From the NCBI GenBank assembly GCA_051660685.1, contig JBOFQB010000095.1:1-20821 (forward strand): DNA of 20,821 nt. The letters are read 5' to 3'. The DNA comes from JAVBSX01 sp051660685. GTDB lineage: Bacteria; Planctomycetota; Planctomycetia; Pirellulales; Thermoguttaceae. A program made the translations under genes and the position numbers. Of the stretch, positions 15,124 to 20,821 are shown one piece after another. Position 1 is the first letter of the stretch. Each line of letters begins with the position of its first letter. A model generated the notes under the pieces. The model did no database searches and was not told the DNA's origin. It was given only the letters and a program-made list of their open reading frames with translations.

Positions 15124-15248
15124 GAATGTCGACGATATTCGGGAAATGTTAATATGATGATGCAAAACATCCGTATCAGCCAATTCACAGCACACACAAC
15201 TTGCCTATTTCGCCTAAAATAGTGTGCTGACCCTGCTTCTTGCCCGGG

Positions 15249-17291
15249 TTAACGTCTTGTACTTGGTTGAGCGGGCCAATAAAGATAGGGGTCTTTACGT
15301 TTCGTCTTGCCAATTGGAAACGTCAATCCCAACGTGAATCCAAAGTTATTTTGCGTCTGTGTAATCCCCGACGCAAAAATGACATTATCCGCAATTTCCC
15401 CTTGCAACGCAATTCGGTCGTTCCACCAATAACGCATACCTATACCAATCGGCATGGAAATGGAACCAAGAGAGTATTTGTCGTTGTACAGTGAAAACTG
15501 TTCATTGACCGTTCCAACACCGAATTTCAAATAAGGACGCCATTTTGCATTTCCAAGCGGATAATAGTGAACCGCAACATCTAAAATCGTTATCTTGTTC
15601 GTCCGTGATGCTGCTTTGTCAATCAAATTTCCTCCCTGACTTGCGACCCAAGCTGTATAGGCTTCTGAATCTTTGCTCGGAAGAGCGGAAAAGAACAATC
15701 GGGCTTCAAAACCCCAGTAATCATCACAGTACCAACCGAACGAAACTCCCCCGGTTCCTCCCCCCTTTTGTCCAACCGTATCTTTTACAAGGTCAGAACC
15801 GGTCATATACCCCCCAAAAACACCCCAATAAAAGGGACGGTCAAGCCAACTTCTCATTCGCAACGGTTGACCAACCCCCCGATCTGTCCCGGTCGGCGAA
15901 CTGAGCGGGTTAAAATAGCTCAATGTCTCCATAAACGTCGCCCCTATCGAACTTCCTCTCTCCTCTTCCTCTTCAGGATACGGCATTCCGTATCCCGGAT
16001 AATAACCGGGATAATAGGGATTGGGCAAAAAACCATAAGGGTTTGGACCATAACCGGCATAAGGATTAGGCGGACCGTACCCGGCATAAGCGGCATAAGG
16101 GTTTGACGGATTGTAACCGGCGTAAGGATTTCCTCCTCCATTCACTCCATATCCCGGATACTCTCCATATCCTGTGTACCCCGCATAAGCATACGGATTC
16201 ACTTGCGTATATGGATTGACTTGAGAGTATGGATTGATTTGGGGATAGGGATTGACTTGAGAGTACAGGTTGATTTGGGGATAGGGACTGACTTGAGAAT
16301 AGGGATTGACTTGTGCAGGTTGGGGCGAGGAATATCCCGGATCAGGGTTTGCTGCATAACCGACATAACCATAAGGATTAGCATAAGGTGAAGCACCCCC
16401 GGGCCAAACATTCGAACCGGGCGGATTCGGGTATGAATAGGGTCCATGTCCAACCCCATATCCATTTGCATAAGCGAAATACGGACTGTTTCCTGCACTA
16501 TTGGGATTATTCGGATCGTAATTGTAGACGGTCTGACTGACCTGATTGGGCAAAGCGGGAGAATTCGTCGGGTTTGCCGAATTGATTGTCGAATCTCCTG
16601 ACATGTTGACGGGGGATTGTGTCGGATTCGTCCAATACGCCTGATTGGCATAAGGATTCATCGGGTTGATTCCCAATTGCTGGACGGGATAAACCGGGGC
16701 AAGGGCGGGATTGCCCGGACTGCCCGAATTTCCCATATTGCCCGAATTGGGAGGTGCAAAAGTTGTCGGTTGACCGTTAACGGTTCTGCCCGCTATTTCC
16801 TCTGCTCCAACCTGCAAACTATTCTTATTTTGCGTATTCTCACTATTTCCCTGACCCGTTCGACCTTCTTGCAGATGTTCACTTCTTGGGGAGCCGGAAT
16901 CGGTCGAAACTTCCGTATTTTTCGCCGTTTCTTCATCCAACAAACTTATCCCGGATTCGGGTTTCTTGAGCAAAGCAGCCTGAACAACCCGATTGGTCGG
17001 ATCCGTCGTCGCTTCCTCATCACTCCATGCAACGAGTTGTATTAAGTGACTGTCTGAAACATAGAGACTGTCGTTCTTCTCTTTTTCGTTGACTTCTTTT
17101 GAAGCAGATGTCCCCTGTTGTTGTCGTTCTTGTTGTGGTCGTTTGGGAACGGGACGTTTAGGCAAGACGACATCCGAACCAAGACTGGAAAGGAGGTGAG
17201 AAAAGAGAAAAAGGCAAAAAAGCAGCGCGACGATTGCGTGAAAGAGACGCAATTGCCCAAACCTTCTTGTATCGTTGCCAAAAAATTCCAT
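15249..17291 (-). CDS. Large Asn/Pro/Tyr-rich protein with C-terminal outer-membrane beta-barrel
   Basis: A 680-residue envelope protein. A basic N-terminus and hydrophobic segment (about 16-36, AIVALLFCLFLFSHLL) indicate export. Residues about 45-300 are low-complexity, rich in N, P, S, Q and T. Residues about 324-366 hold hexapeptide repeats alternating PYSQVN and PYPQIN, followed by NPYAGYG-type repeats to about 445. Residues about 485-665 look like an eight-strand OmpA/OmpW-like barrel: alternating aromatic strands such as FYWGVFGGYMTG, YYPLGNAKWRPYLKFGVG and MPIGIGMRYWWNDRIALQGE, ending FGFTLGLTFPIG. The Tyr/Pro/Gly-rich part may be a surface-exposed or peptidoglycan-spanning spacer. A strong promoter lies at 17360-17388. 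Function beyond an outer-membrane or surface role is unknown. Confidence 0.75.
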   Translation of the reverse strand: MEFFGNDTRRFGQLRLFHAIVALLFCLFLFSHLLSSLGSDVVLPKRPVPKRPQQERQQQGTSASKEVNEKEKNDSLYVSDSHLIQLVAWSDEEATTDPTNRVVQAALLKKPESGISLLDEETAKNTEVSTDSGSPRSEHLQEGRTGQGNSENTQNKNSLQVGAEEIAGRTVNGQPTTFAPPNSGNMGNSGSPGNPALAPVYPVQQLGINPMNPYANQAYWTNPTQSPVNMSGDSTINSANPTNSPALPNQVSQTVYNYDPNNPNSAGNSPYFAYANGYGVGHGPYSYPNPPGSNVWPGGASPYANPYGYVGYAANPDPGYSSPQPAQVNPYSQVSPYPQINLYSQVNPYPQINPYSQVNPYTQVNPYAYAGYTGYGEYPGYGVNGGGNPYAGYNPSNPYAAYAGYGPPNPYAGYGPNPYGFLPNPYYPGYYPGYGMPYPEEEEERGSSIGATFMETLSYFNPLSSPTGTDRGVGQPLRMRSWLDRPFYWGVFGGYMTGSDLVKDTVGQKGGGTGGVSFGWYCDDYWGFEARLFFSALPSKDSEAYTAWVASQGGNLIDKAASRTNKITILDVAVHYYPLGNAKWRPYLKFGVGTVNEQFSLYNDKYSLGSISMPIGIGMRYWWNDRIALQGEIADNVIFASGITQTQNNFGFTLGLTFPIGKTKRKDPYLYWPAQPSTRR
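16197..16322 (-). repeat. In-frame 18-bp tandem repeat (36-bp higher order)
   Basis: Seven 18-bp units (for example ATTGACTTGAGAGTATGG and ATTGATTTGGGGATAGGG) alternate, so units two apart are more alike than neighbours. They encode the PYSQVN/PYPQIN hexapeptides. The number of units can probably vary by slippage without breaking the frame. Confidence 0.85.
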
Positions 17292-17359
17292 TCCGTTGGA
17301 AAAACCTGTTATCTGAAAAACATCGCAAAAACCTGCTTCTTGAAAAACAGTCGGCCCGG

Positions 17360-17388
17360 ATTATCAGAAAATCTTTCCCTTGTGTCAA
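17360..17388 (-). promoter_or_regulatory. Strong promoter of the barrel-protein gene
   Basis: On the minus strand TTGACA (17388-17383), an exact 17-nt spacer and GATAAT (17365-17360). It lies about 70 nt above the ATG at 17291. MITE-like element 2 begins only 30 bp upstream of the -35 box. Confidence 0.65.
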
Positions 17389-17408
17389 GACGGATTTTTT
17401 TCTCTTAC

Positions 17409-17610
17409 ACAAGTTGTACAGTCCGCTAACAAGTTCCGCGAAAAGGAGCAATTTTCATTTTTGAACCACGAAAATCACGAAAGTCACGAAAATCTCACAA
17501 AATACGGTTTTTTTCGTGTCTTTCGTGTCTTTAGTGGTAAAAACAAACCCGTCTGACCCGGCTCGGTTCAAAGCGCAAAACCAAACTTGTTAGCAGTCTG
17601 ACAAGTTGTA
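17409..17610. mobile_element. MITE-like element 2 with 10-bp target duplication
   Basis: The element is 17419-17600 (182 bp), in the same orientation as element 1, with ends CAGTCCGCTAACAAGTT and (inverted) CAGACTGCTAACAAGTTT. It is flanked by perfect 10-bp direct repeats ACAAGTTGTA (17409-17418 and 17601-17610). The interior CACGAAA/TTTCGTG palindrome has one more unit than in element 1. The shared right arm CCCGGCTCGGTTCAAA is conserved. No transposase is encoded. Confidence 0.85.
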
Positions 17611-17628
17611 CAAACTTATACAACTTGT
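17601..17628. other. Perfect hairpin used as the MITE 2 target
   Basis: ACAAGTTGTA-CAAACTTA-TACAACTTGT is a perfect 10-bp stem, one arm of which is exactly the sequence duplicated around MITE 2. It lies downstream of the epimerase-like gene and may have been its terminator before the insertion. Confidence 0.6.
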
Positions 17629-17679
17629 ACAAAACTCAACAAGAAAACGGCAATGTCGTTTTTGGGAGATGACAGACCA

Positions 17680-18699
17680 TTAACGGAAAAAGACGCGAAC
17701 GCCGGTCCCACTTTCTTCAGGATAAAAGACTCGTCCCTTTTCCAATCGAACGCCGGTTCCAACCTTCTTTTCAATCAACATGGGTCCGTCCAAAGAAACA
17801 TAATCAAGGAGCGGAGCAAGTTGAGCGGTTGCACAACATCCTACACTTGATTCAATTGCATTTCCCATTGAAATTTTCAGACCGTGATGTTTTGCAGCTG
17901 CAAGTAGTTTTCGAGCAGGTGTCAGACCCCCACATTTGGTCAATTTCAAACACACTCCGTCAAAATGATCGGCAATTTGCGTAAAATCCCCCTCTCCCAT
18001 CCAAGATTCGTCGGCCAGAATCGGGATCGGCGACTTCTCTCTGAGCAGTTCCATTCCCTTCCAATTCGTTGGATGAAGTGGTTGTTCAAGCAGTGTAACC
18101 CTTAATTTTTGGAGTGTCCCCAAATACGACAAGGCGGTTTCCGTTTCCCAAGCACCATTGACATCAACGTGGAATTCGGCTTGGGTCATCTGCCGTAATG
18201 CTTTGAGTATCTCCAGATCGTCACGAACGCCCAAACGAATCTTCAAAATCGGCCAATCTGCGTACTCTTGAACCAATTCCTGCATTCGGTCGAGCGAATC
18301 CAAACCAATTCCGACACTTGAAAGAGGTAAAGTTTCAGACCGGAGTCCCCAGATTTTCCAAAGGGGTCGATTTTTCATCTTGCCCCAAAGATCACATGCG
18401 GCCATATCAACCGCTGCTTGCGCAAAACGGTTTTTTCCCAGTTCGGGAGAGAGATAATTCCAGAATGCAACCGGATCAGCAAGAGCGTAATGTTCGATTT
18501 GCGAACGTACTTTCTCGATTGATTTGGTCATAGACTCAACGGTAATGCCGTAAAACGCATCTTCACACGCTTCTCCATGTCCCCGCAAACCATCTTGTTC
18601 CAACTCAACAATAATGGTTCGGACGACGCTGACAGACGCCCGGGAATTTGTAAACACATGTTTCAACGGTAAATCAACCCGAATGACTCGTAATCGCAT
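17680..18699 (-). CDS. Dipeptide-epimerase-like enolase superfamily protein
   Basis: A 339-residue protein. The frame continues 64 codons upstream, but those residues (PPDCSPCLPVPPIPYL and so on) are translated heptad repeat, so I start at the ATG at 18699 (MRLRVIRVDL). It has the muconate-lactonising/Ala-Glu epimerase layout: capping domain to about 120, then a barrel with metal ligands D179 (HVDVNGAWE), E205 (LLEQPL) and D230 (ILADES), the beta6 catalytic-lysine strand CLKLTKCGG, and D304 near the end (LDGPM). The usual K-x-K at the end of strand 2 reads K153-I-R155. Family members epimerise L-Ala-D/L-Glu or related dipeptides from cell-wall turnover. The Lys-to-Arg change makes the reaction uncertain. 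Confidence 0.88.
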   Translation of the reverse strand: MRLRVIRVDLPLKHVFTNSRASVSVVRTIIVELEQDGLRGHGEACEDAFYGITVESMTKSIEKVRSQIEHYALADPVAFWNYLSPELGKNRFAQAAVDMAACDLWGKMKNRPLWKIWGLRSETLPLSSVGIGLDSLDRMQELVQEYADWPILKIRLGVRDDLEILKALRQMTQAEFHVDVNGAWETETALSYLGTLQKLRVTLLEQPLHPTNWKGMELLREKSPIPILADESWMGEGDFTQIADHFDGVCLKLTKCGGLTPARKLLAAAKHHGLKISMGNAIESSVGCCATAQLAPLLDYVSLDGPMLIEKKVGTGVRLEKGRVFYPEESGTGVRVFFR

Positions 18700-18705
18700 A
18701 CAACA

Positions 18706-18781
18706 GGAAATAGGGTTAAGGGAATTGGGGGGATAAAGGGGGAATAAATAAGGGATCGGAGGAACTGGGAGACAGGGGGAA
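18706..18781 (-). repeat. Heptad pyrimidine tract before the epimerase-like gene
   Basis: In the gene's sense a C/T-rich array (CCCCCTT, TATCCCC, CCAATTC, CCTTAAC, CCTATTT) leads to within about 6 nt of the ATG. Confidence 0.65.
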
Positions 18782-18789
18782 CAATCGGG

Positions 18790-19161
18790 CGGAACAGGGT
18801 CGTTTGGGCGTACACCCTCAAGTTCTGCCCAATTGCACTCTATTATCTTTATTATCACTTTCGCCCATTTTACGCTTTTTTCACTTAGCAAACAATGGAC
18901 CTGATTGAGGAATTCTCTGTTTTTGGCCGGACTTCCTTTTTTTGACGCTGAAAAACGCGGTATAAAAAAATTTTTTGGCCCGAAAAAACTCTTTTTTTGA
19001 GGTCCGTTCTCATTTTGTCGGTATAACGTGTGAGAAATGACCTGACACCCTTATTCGCAATTCACTCAATACTGATCATCAGGATAATTTCCCGGGAATT
19101 TATCAGTAGTCGTATAACATTCATAAAGCAGTCTAAACAGATAACTGAAAAAGGAATGGAT
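18790..19161. other. Gene-free divergent spacer
   Basis: No convincing gene. An AT-rich core at about 18957-19000 (TATAAAAAAATTTTTTGG) probably holds promoter elements for one or both divergent genes, but I could not assign boxes with good spacing. Confidence 0.3.
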
Positions 19162-19266
19162 ACAGGAGACTCGCGCGGTGTTCGCGGAGACGCTGAGAAG
19201 ATGCAAATCTCTGCGTCCTTTGCGACTCTGCGAGAAACTTCTCCCCAAAAACGACTTGACAGTTCT
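19162..19266. repeat. Intergenic repeat, copy B (inverse of 3591-3694)
   Basis: Inverted copy of the repeat at 3591-3694, with ACAGGAGAC at one end and TTGACAGTTC at the other. The hairpin arms are GACGCTGAG and CTCTGCGTC. As in copy A, the TTGACA faces the start of an exported-protein gene, here at 19386. Confidence 0.75.
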
Positions 19267-19351
19267 TTTTGGGAGACTGATCGTCAGGAGTCTGGACCAA
19301 CAACAATTCACACAAAATTTATCTGGTTATCAGTAAACGACAAAATCTCTC

Positions 19352-19382
19352 ACCTATTCCCTATCCCCTATCCTCTACTCCA
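19352..19382 (+). repeat. Heptad pyrimidine tract before the secreted-protein gene
   Basis: TATTCCC, TATCCCC, TATCCTC, TACTCCA and then ACG-ATG: an exact period of seven ending 3 nt before the start codon, with no Shine-Dalgarno site. Confidence 0.7.
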
Positions 19383-19385
19383 ACG

Positions 19386-20123
19386 ATGAAACATCACAAA
19401 TTACCCTCATTGCTCCTGTTATTCTTGTTGATCTTTTTTCACGTTTGGACCTGTCCTGTTTTGGGACAGTTCAACTCCGTTGAAGGAAATGAAGGGACTG
19501 AAATCCAAATTTCAGGCCCCGATTACGTCGAACAGGGTAATCTGGTTGTTTTTGCAATCGCAGAACCGGCCGATTGGTGTATTGTCCCGGTCGATTCAAC
19601 GGTCGGAAAATGGTCCGTCGATTCATCCGGCAAAAGTTGTTATTTCGCTTCTCCCGAAAAAGGGCTATACACCGTTTGTGCGGCAATTGTCGTTGAAAAT
19701 CGGGTCAAATTGCTGCATAAGACGTTTGTCAATCGGTCAGGTTCTGAACCAATTCCGCCCGGTCCCGAACCGCAACCTGATCCTGACCAATTGACCGATT
19801 GGGTCGCGCTAAATGTCAACCAAGTTGTTCAGTCCGAACAGTTTCTCCGCGAAAAAAACGCCCTGATTGAATCCGTCCAATCAATCGTCAACGGTCTTGA
19901 CCGGGGAACAATCCGTACACCAAGTGCAGCTCGAACTGTTTTTCGGAACACCATTTCGGCCAAACTGACCGGATTGTCAATCACCTCATTAAAAAACTGG
20001 GCTGATTTTTTGGAAAAATTGGGCAAAGAAATTGAAAAAAGAGATCAAGAAGGAGGGGACAATTTGGCCCTGATTCGGACCTTGTTCCTCGAAATCCTGA
20101 AAGGACTGAAAAATGGGGGATAG
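19386..20123 (+). CDS. Secreted protein of unknown function
   Basis: A 245-residue protein. Residues 1-27 form a signal peptide (LLLLFLLIFFHVW core, VLG-Q cleavage-like site). Residues about 40-118 look beta-rich and Ig/PKD-like (ISGPDYVEQGNLVVFAIAEP then GLYTVCAAIVVENR). A proline linker (IPPGPEPQPDPD, about 123-134) leads to a helical C-terminal region (about 140-243) with many charged residues. I do not recognise a named family; similar signal-beta-linker-helix proteins are known from planctomycetes. The start codon directly follows a pyrimidine heptad tract. The last two glycines and the TAG stop are the beginning of a purine heptad tract (AATGGGGGATAGGGG), so that repeat has probably set the present C-terminus. 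Confidence 0.75.
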   Translation: MKHHKLPSLLLLFLLIFFHVWTCPVLGQFNSVEGNEGTEIQISGPDYVEQGNLVVFAIAEPADWCIVPVDSTVGKWSVDSSGKSCYFASPEKGLYTVCAAIVVENRVKLLHKTFVNRSGSEPIPPGPEPQPDPDQLTDWVALNVNQVVQSEQFLREKNALIESVQSIVNGLDRGTIRTPSAARTVFRNTISAKLTGLSITSLKNWADFLEKLGKEIEKRDQEGGDNLALIRTLFLEILKGLKNGG

Positions 20124-20150
20124 GGGTTGGGGGATAGGGAATAGAGAGGA
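20115..20150 (+). repeat. Heptad purine tract containing the stop codon of the secreted-protein gene
   Basis: GGGGGATAGGGGTTGGGGGA and related units. The TAG at 20121-20123 is inside the first unit. Confidence 0.7.
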
Positions 20151-20157
20151 ATTCGTC

Positions 20158-20232
20158 GTTTAACCGCAGATCGACGTTCTGCGCGTATTGTGAGCGGTTC
20201 TGAACGCGCGATACGTTGTATCGCGGCTAAAC
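20158..20232. repeat. BIME-like inverted REP pair, second full example
   Basis: Left unit 20158-20185 is the AGAAC type, slightly decayed (GTTTAACC, CGCAGATC-GAC-GTTCTGCG). Right unit 20205-20232 is an inverted perfect GATAC type. It has the same left/right subtype order as 12294-12365, and is bracketed by a purine tract on the left and a pyrimidine tract on the right. Confidence 0.82.
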
Positions 20233-20237
20233 GGGTC

Positions 20238-20315
20238 CCATATCCCCTTTTCCCCAATCCCCTATTCCCTAACCCCTACCTCCTATCTTCTACCTTCTAC
20301 CTCCTCCCATCTCCC
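20238..20315 (+). repeat. Heptad pyrimidine tract running into an ATG
   Basis: AATCCCC, TATTCCC, TAACCCC, TACCTCC, TATCTTC, TACCTTC, TACCTCC and so on: the clearest period-seven array in the window, directly abutting the ATG at 20316. Confidence 0.75.
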
Positions 20316-20603
20316 ATGTCACAATACAGCAATTACAACGCAAACGGTTGGTTTCCTGAACAGGAATTTCCGCAATCCTTGAATGATTTTTTGGTTCAAG
20401 CCGATTATCAAGGTCCCTATCCTTGAGATGAAACCGACCGTCCTCCTGTCATTCGTTGGTCCGATTTTGAACCTGTCCTGCAAAAAAAGGCAATCGAGCG
20501 GGATCGTGAACGGAATGCCGGTCATTGTTCTTGGCCCTGGACCCTTGCCCAACATTTTGGACTGAATTGGTTTGACCCCAATCAAGGGTACTTGGTACAA
20601 TAA
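20316..20603 (+). pseudogene. Short gene interrupted by an in-frame TGA
   Basis: The ATG at 20316 gives a 36-residue product ending QADYQGPYP at TGA 20424-20426. The same frame then continues open for 58 codons to TAA 20601-20603 (DETDRPPVIRWSDFEPVLQK..., ending FDPNQGYLVQ) with natural composition. The simplest reading is a 95-codon gene with one nonsense mutation. It lies immediately after the heptad tract. The family is not recognised. The alternatives are two separate products or stop-codon read-through; no convincing selenocysteine hairpin was found. Confidence 0.55.
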
Positions 20604-20821
20604 TTCAGTGTTTTCTTTATCACTCTTTGCGTTAAACCCCGTATTTTGCAAGGCCGGTTTTTTTTCCTTGTTTTCAAAATCACTTCTTTTTTTGCCTGTT
20701 GGTAACTCTTTTGGTAACTCTTCCCAATCAGTGTTTTCCGGCATTAAAGCATTTTTTTCTATTCCTGTTGGTAACTCGCTTTTTTGCGAGGTCCCGTAAT
20801 TTTCAGTCTTGTCAAAAGAAT
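20319..20821 (-). CDS. Possible end of a minus-strand gene entering from the right
   Basis: A stop-free minus-strand frame enters from the right edge and runs to a stop at 20319-20321. Its visible start (about 20604-20821) is hydrophilic, with ELPTG occurring twice and an ELPKELPTG segment, and is rich in N, K and E, as in a linker or disordered protein. Beyond about 20603 it is antisense to the more natural plus-strand pseudogene frame, so its true end is doubtful. An internal ATG at 20744 is possible. No family recognised. Confidence 0.25.
   Translation of the reverse strand, partial: SFDKTENYGTSQKSELPTGIEKNALMPENTDWEELPKELPTGKKRSDFENKEKKPALQNTGFNAKSDKENTELLYQVPLIGVKPIQSKMLGKGPGPRTMTGIPFTIPLDCLFLQDRFKIGPTNDRRTVGFISRIGTLIIGLNQKIIQGLRKFLFRKPTVCVVIAVL

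Noticed and set aside
16197..16322. CRISPR-like array
   Set aside because: The 18-bp units are contiguous, in frame and lack unique spacers; they encode peptide repeats.
18700..18891. A 64-codon N-terminal extension of the epimerase-like gene
   Set aside because: It includes translated heptad repeat (Pro-rich), while the ATG at 18699 gives a normal family N-terminus.
20190..20315. Upstream extension of the 36-residue frame at 20316
   Set aside because: It reads through the REP and heptad array and has no coding character.
20424..20465. Selenocysteine at the in-frame TGA
   Set aside because: Only a weak GACC/GGTC pairing lies downstream, no convincing bacterial SECIS loop, and no known selenoprotein motif around the codon.
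1..20821. tRNA, rRNA or riboswitch
   Set aside because: No tRNA-like cloverleaf, rRNA core motif or recognisable aptamer consensus was seen on either strand by eye.

Overview
The window looks like a chromosomal segment of a moderate-GC planctomycete, possibly a Pirellulales/Thermoguttaceae-type lineage. This is inferred from the mix of large secreted DUF4091 and DUF4838 proteins, weak or absent Shine-Dalgarno sites before most genes, large intergenic spaces full of hairpin repeats, and the style of the outer-membrane and secreted proteins. No rRNA, tRNA, phage structural gene or CRISPR array is visible.

Layout. (1) 1-68 is the start of a minus-strand gene with a charged coiled-coil N-terminus, perhaps an IS66-type transposase, behind a strong promoter. 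(2) 276-5755 holds a divergent pair of exported proteins: a DUF4091 (GH123-like) hydrolase and a DUF4838 protein, a plausible glycan-degrading pair. (3) 5814-8721 is an accessory island: a six-helix membrane protein gene is duplicated as 666/654-bp direct repeats, and each copy is followed by a different toxin-antitoxin pair (MNT/HEPN after copy 1, PIN toxin plus small antitoxin after copy 2). (4) 8815-10526 is core metabolism: a DUF151 (bifunctional nuclease family) gene overlapping homoserine dehydrogenase (hom). (5) 10976-13225, minus strand: class II sugar-bisphosphate aldolase, then a LarA/DUF2088 nickel-dependent racemase homologue. (6) 13874-14806: a cation diffusion facilitator. (7) 15249-17291, minus: a large Asn/Pro/Tyr-rich protein ending in an outer-membrane beta-barrel. 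(8) 17680-18699, minus: a dipeptide-epimerase-like enolase superfamily protein with an atypical catalytic motif. (9) 19386-20603: a small secreted protein, then a short gene broken by an in-frame TGA, then the possible edge of a minus-strand gene.

The most unusual content is between the genes. Five or more repeat families can be read by eye: a REP-like 28-nt hairpin with co-varying stems, arranged as inverted mixed pairs; a 171/182-bp MITE-like element with inverted ends and perfect 10-bp target duplications in both copies; degenerate heptanucleotide arrays (resembling the STRR repeats of cyanobacteria) that run up to start codons as pyrimidine tracts and begin at or just after stop codons as purine tracts; a 207-bp nested palindrome; a hairpin-plus-CGTTAT family with an 18-bp inverted repeat; and a 104-bp repeat at both ends of the window that points a TTGACA box at the neighbouring secreted-protein gene. 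Several families are nested (a MITE inside a REP copy; REP pairs bracketed by heptad arrays), so the spaces look like layered insertion sites.

All functional calls rest on motif recognition by eye. No database search was run.
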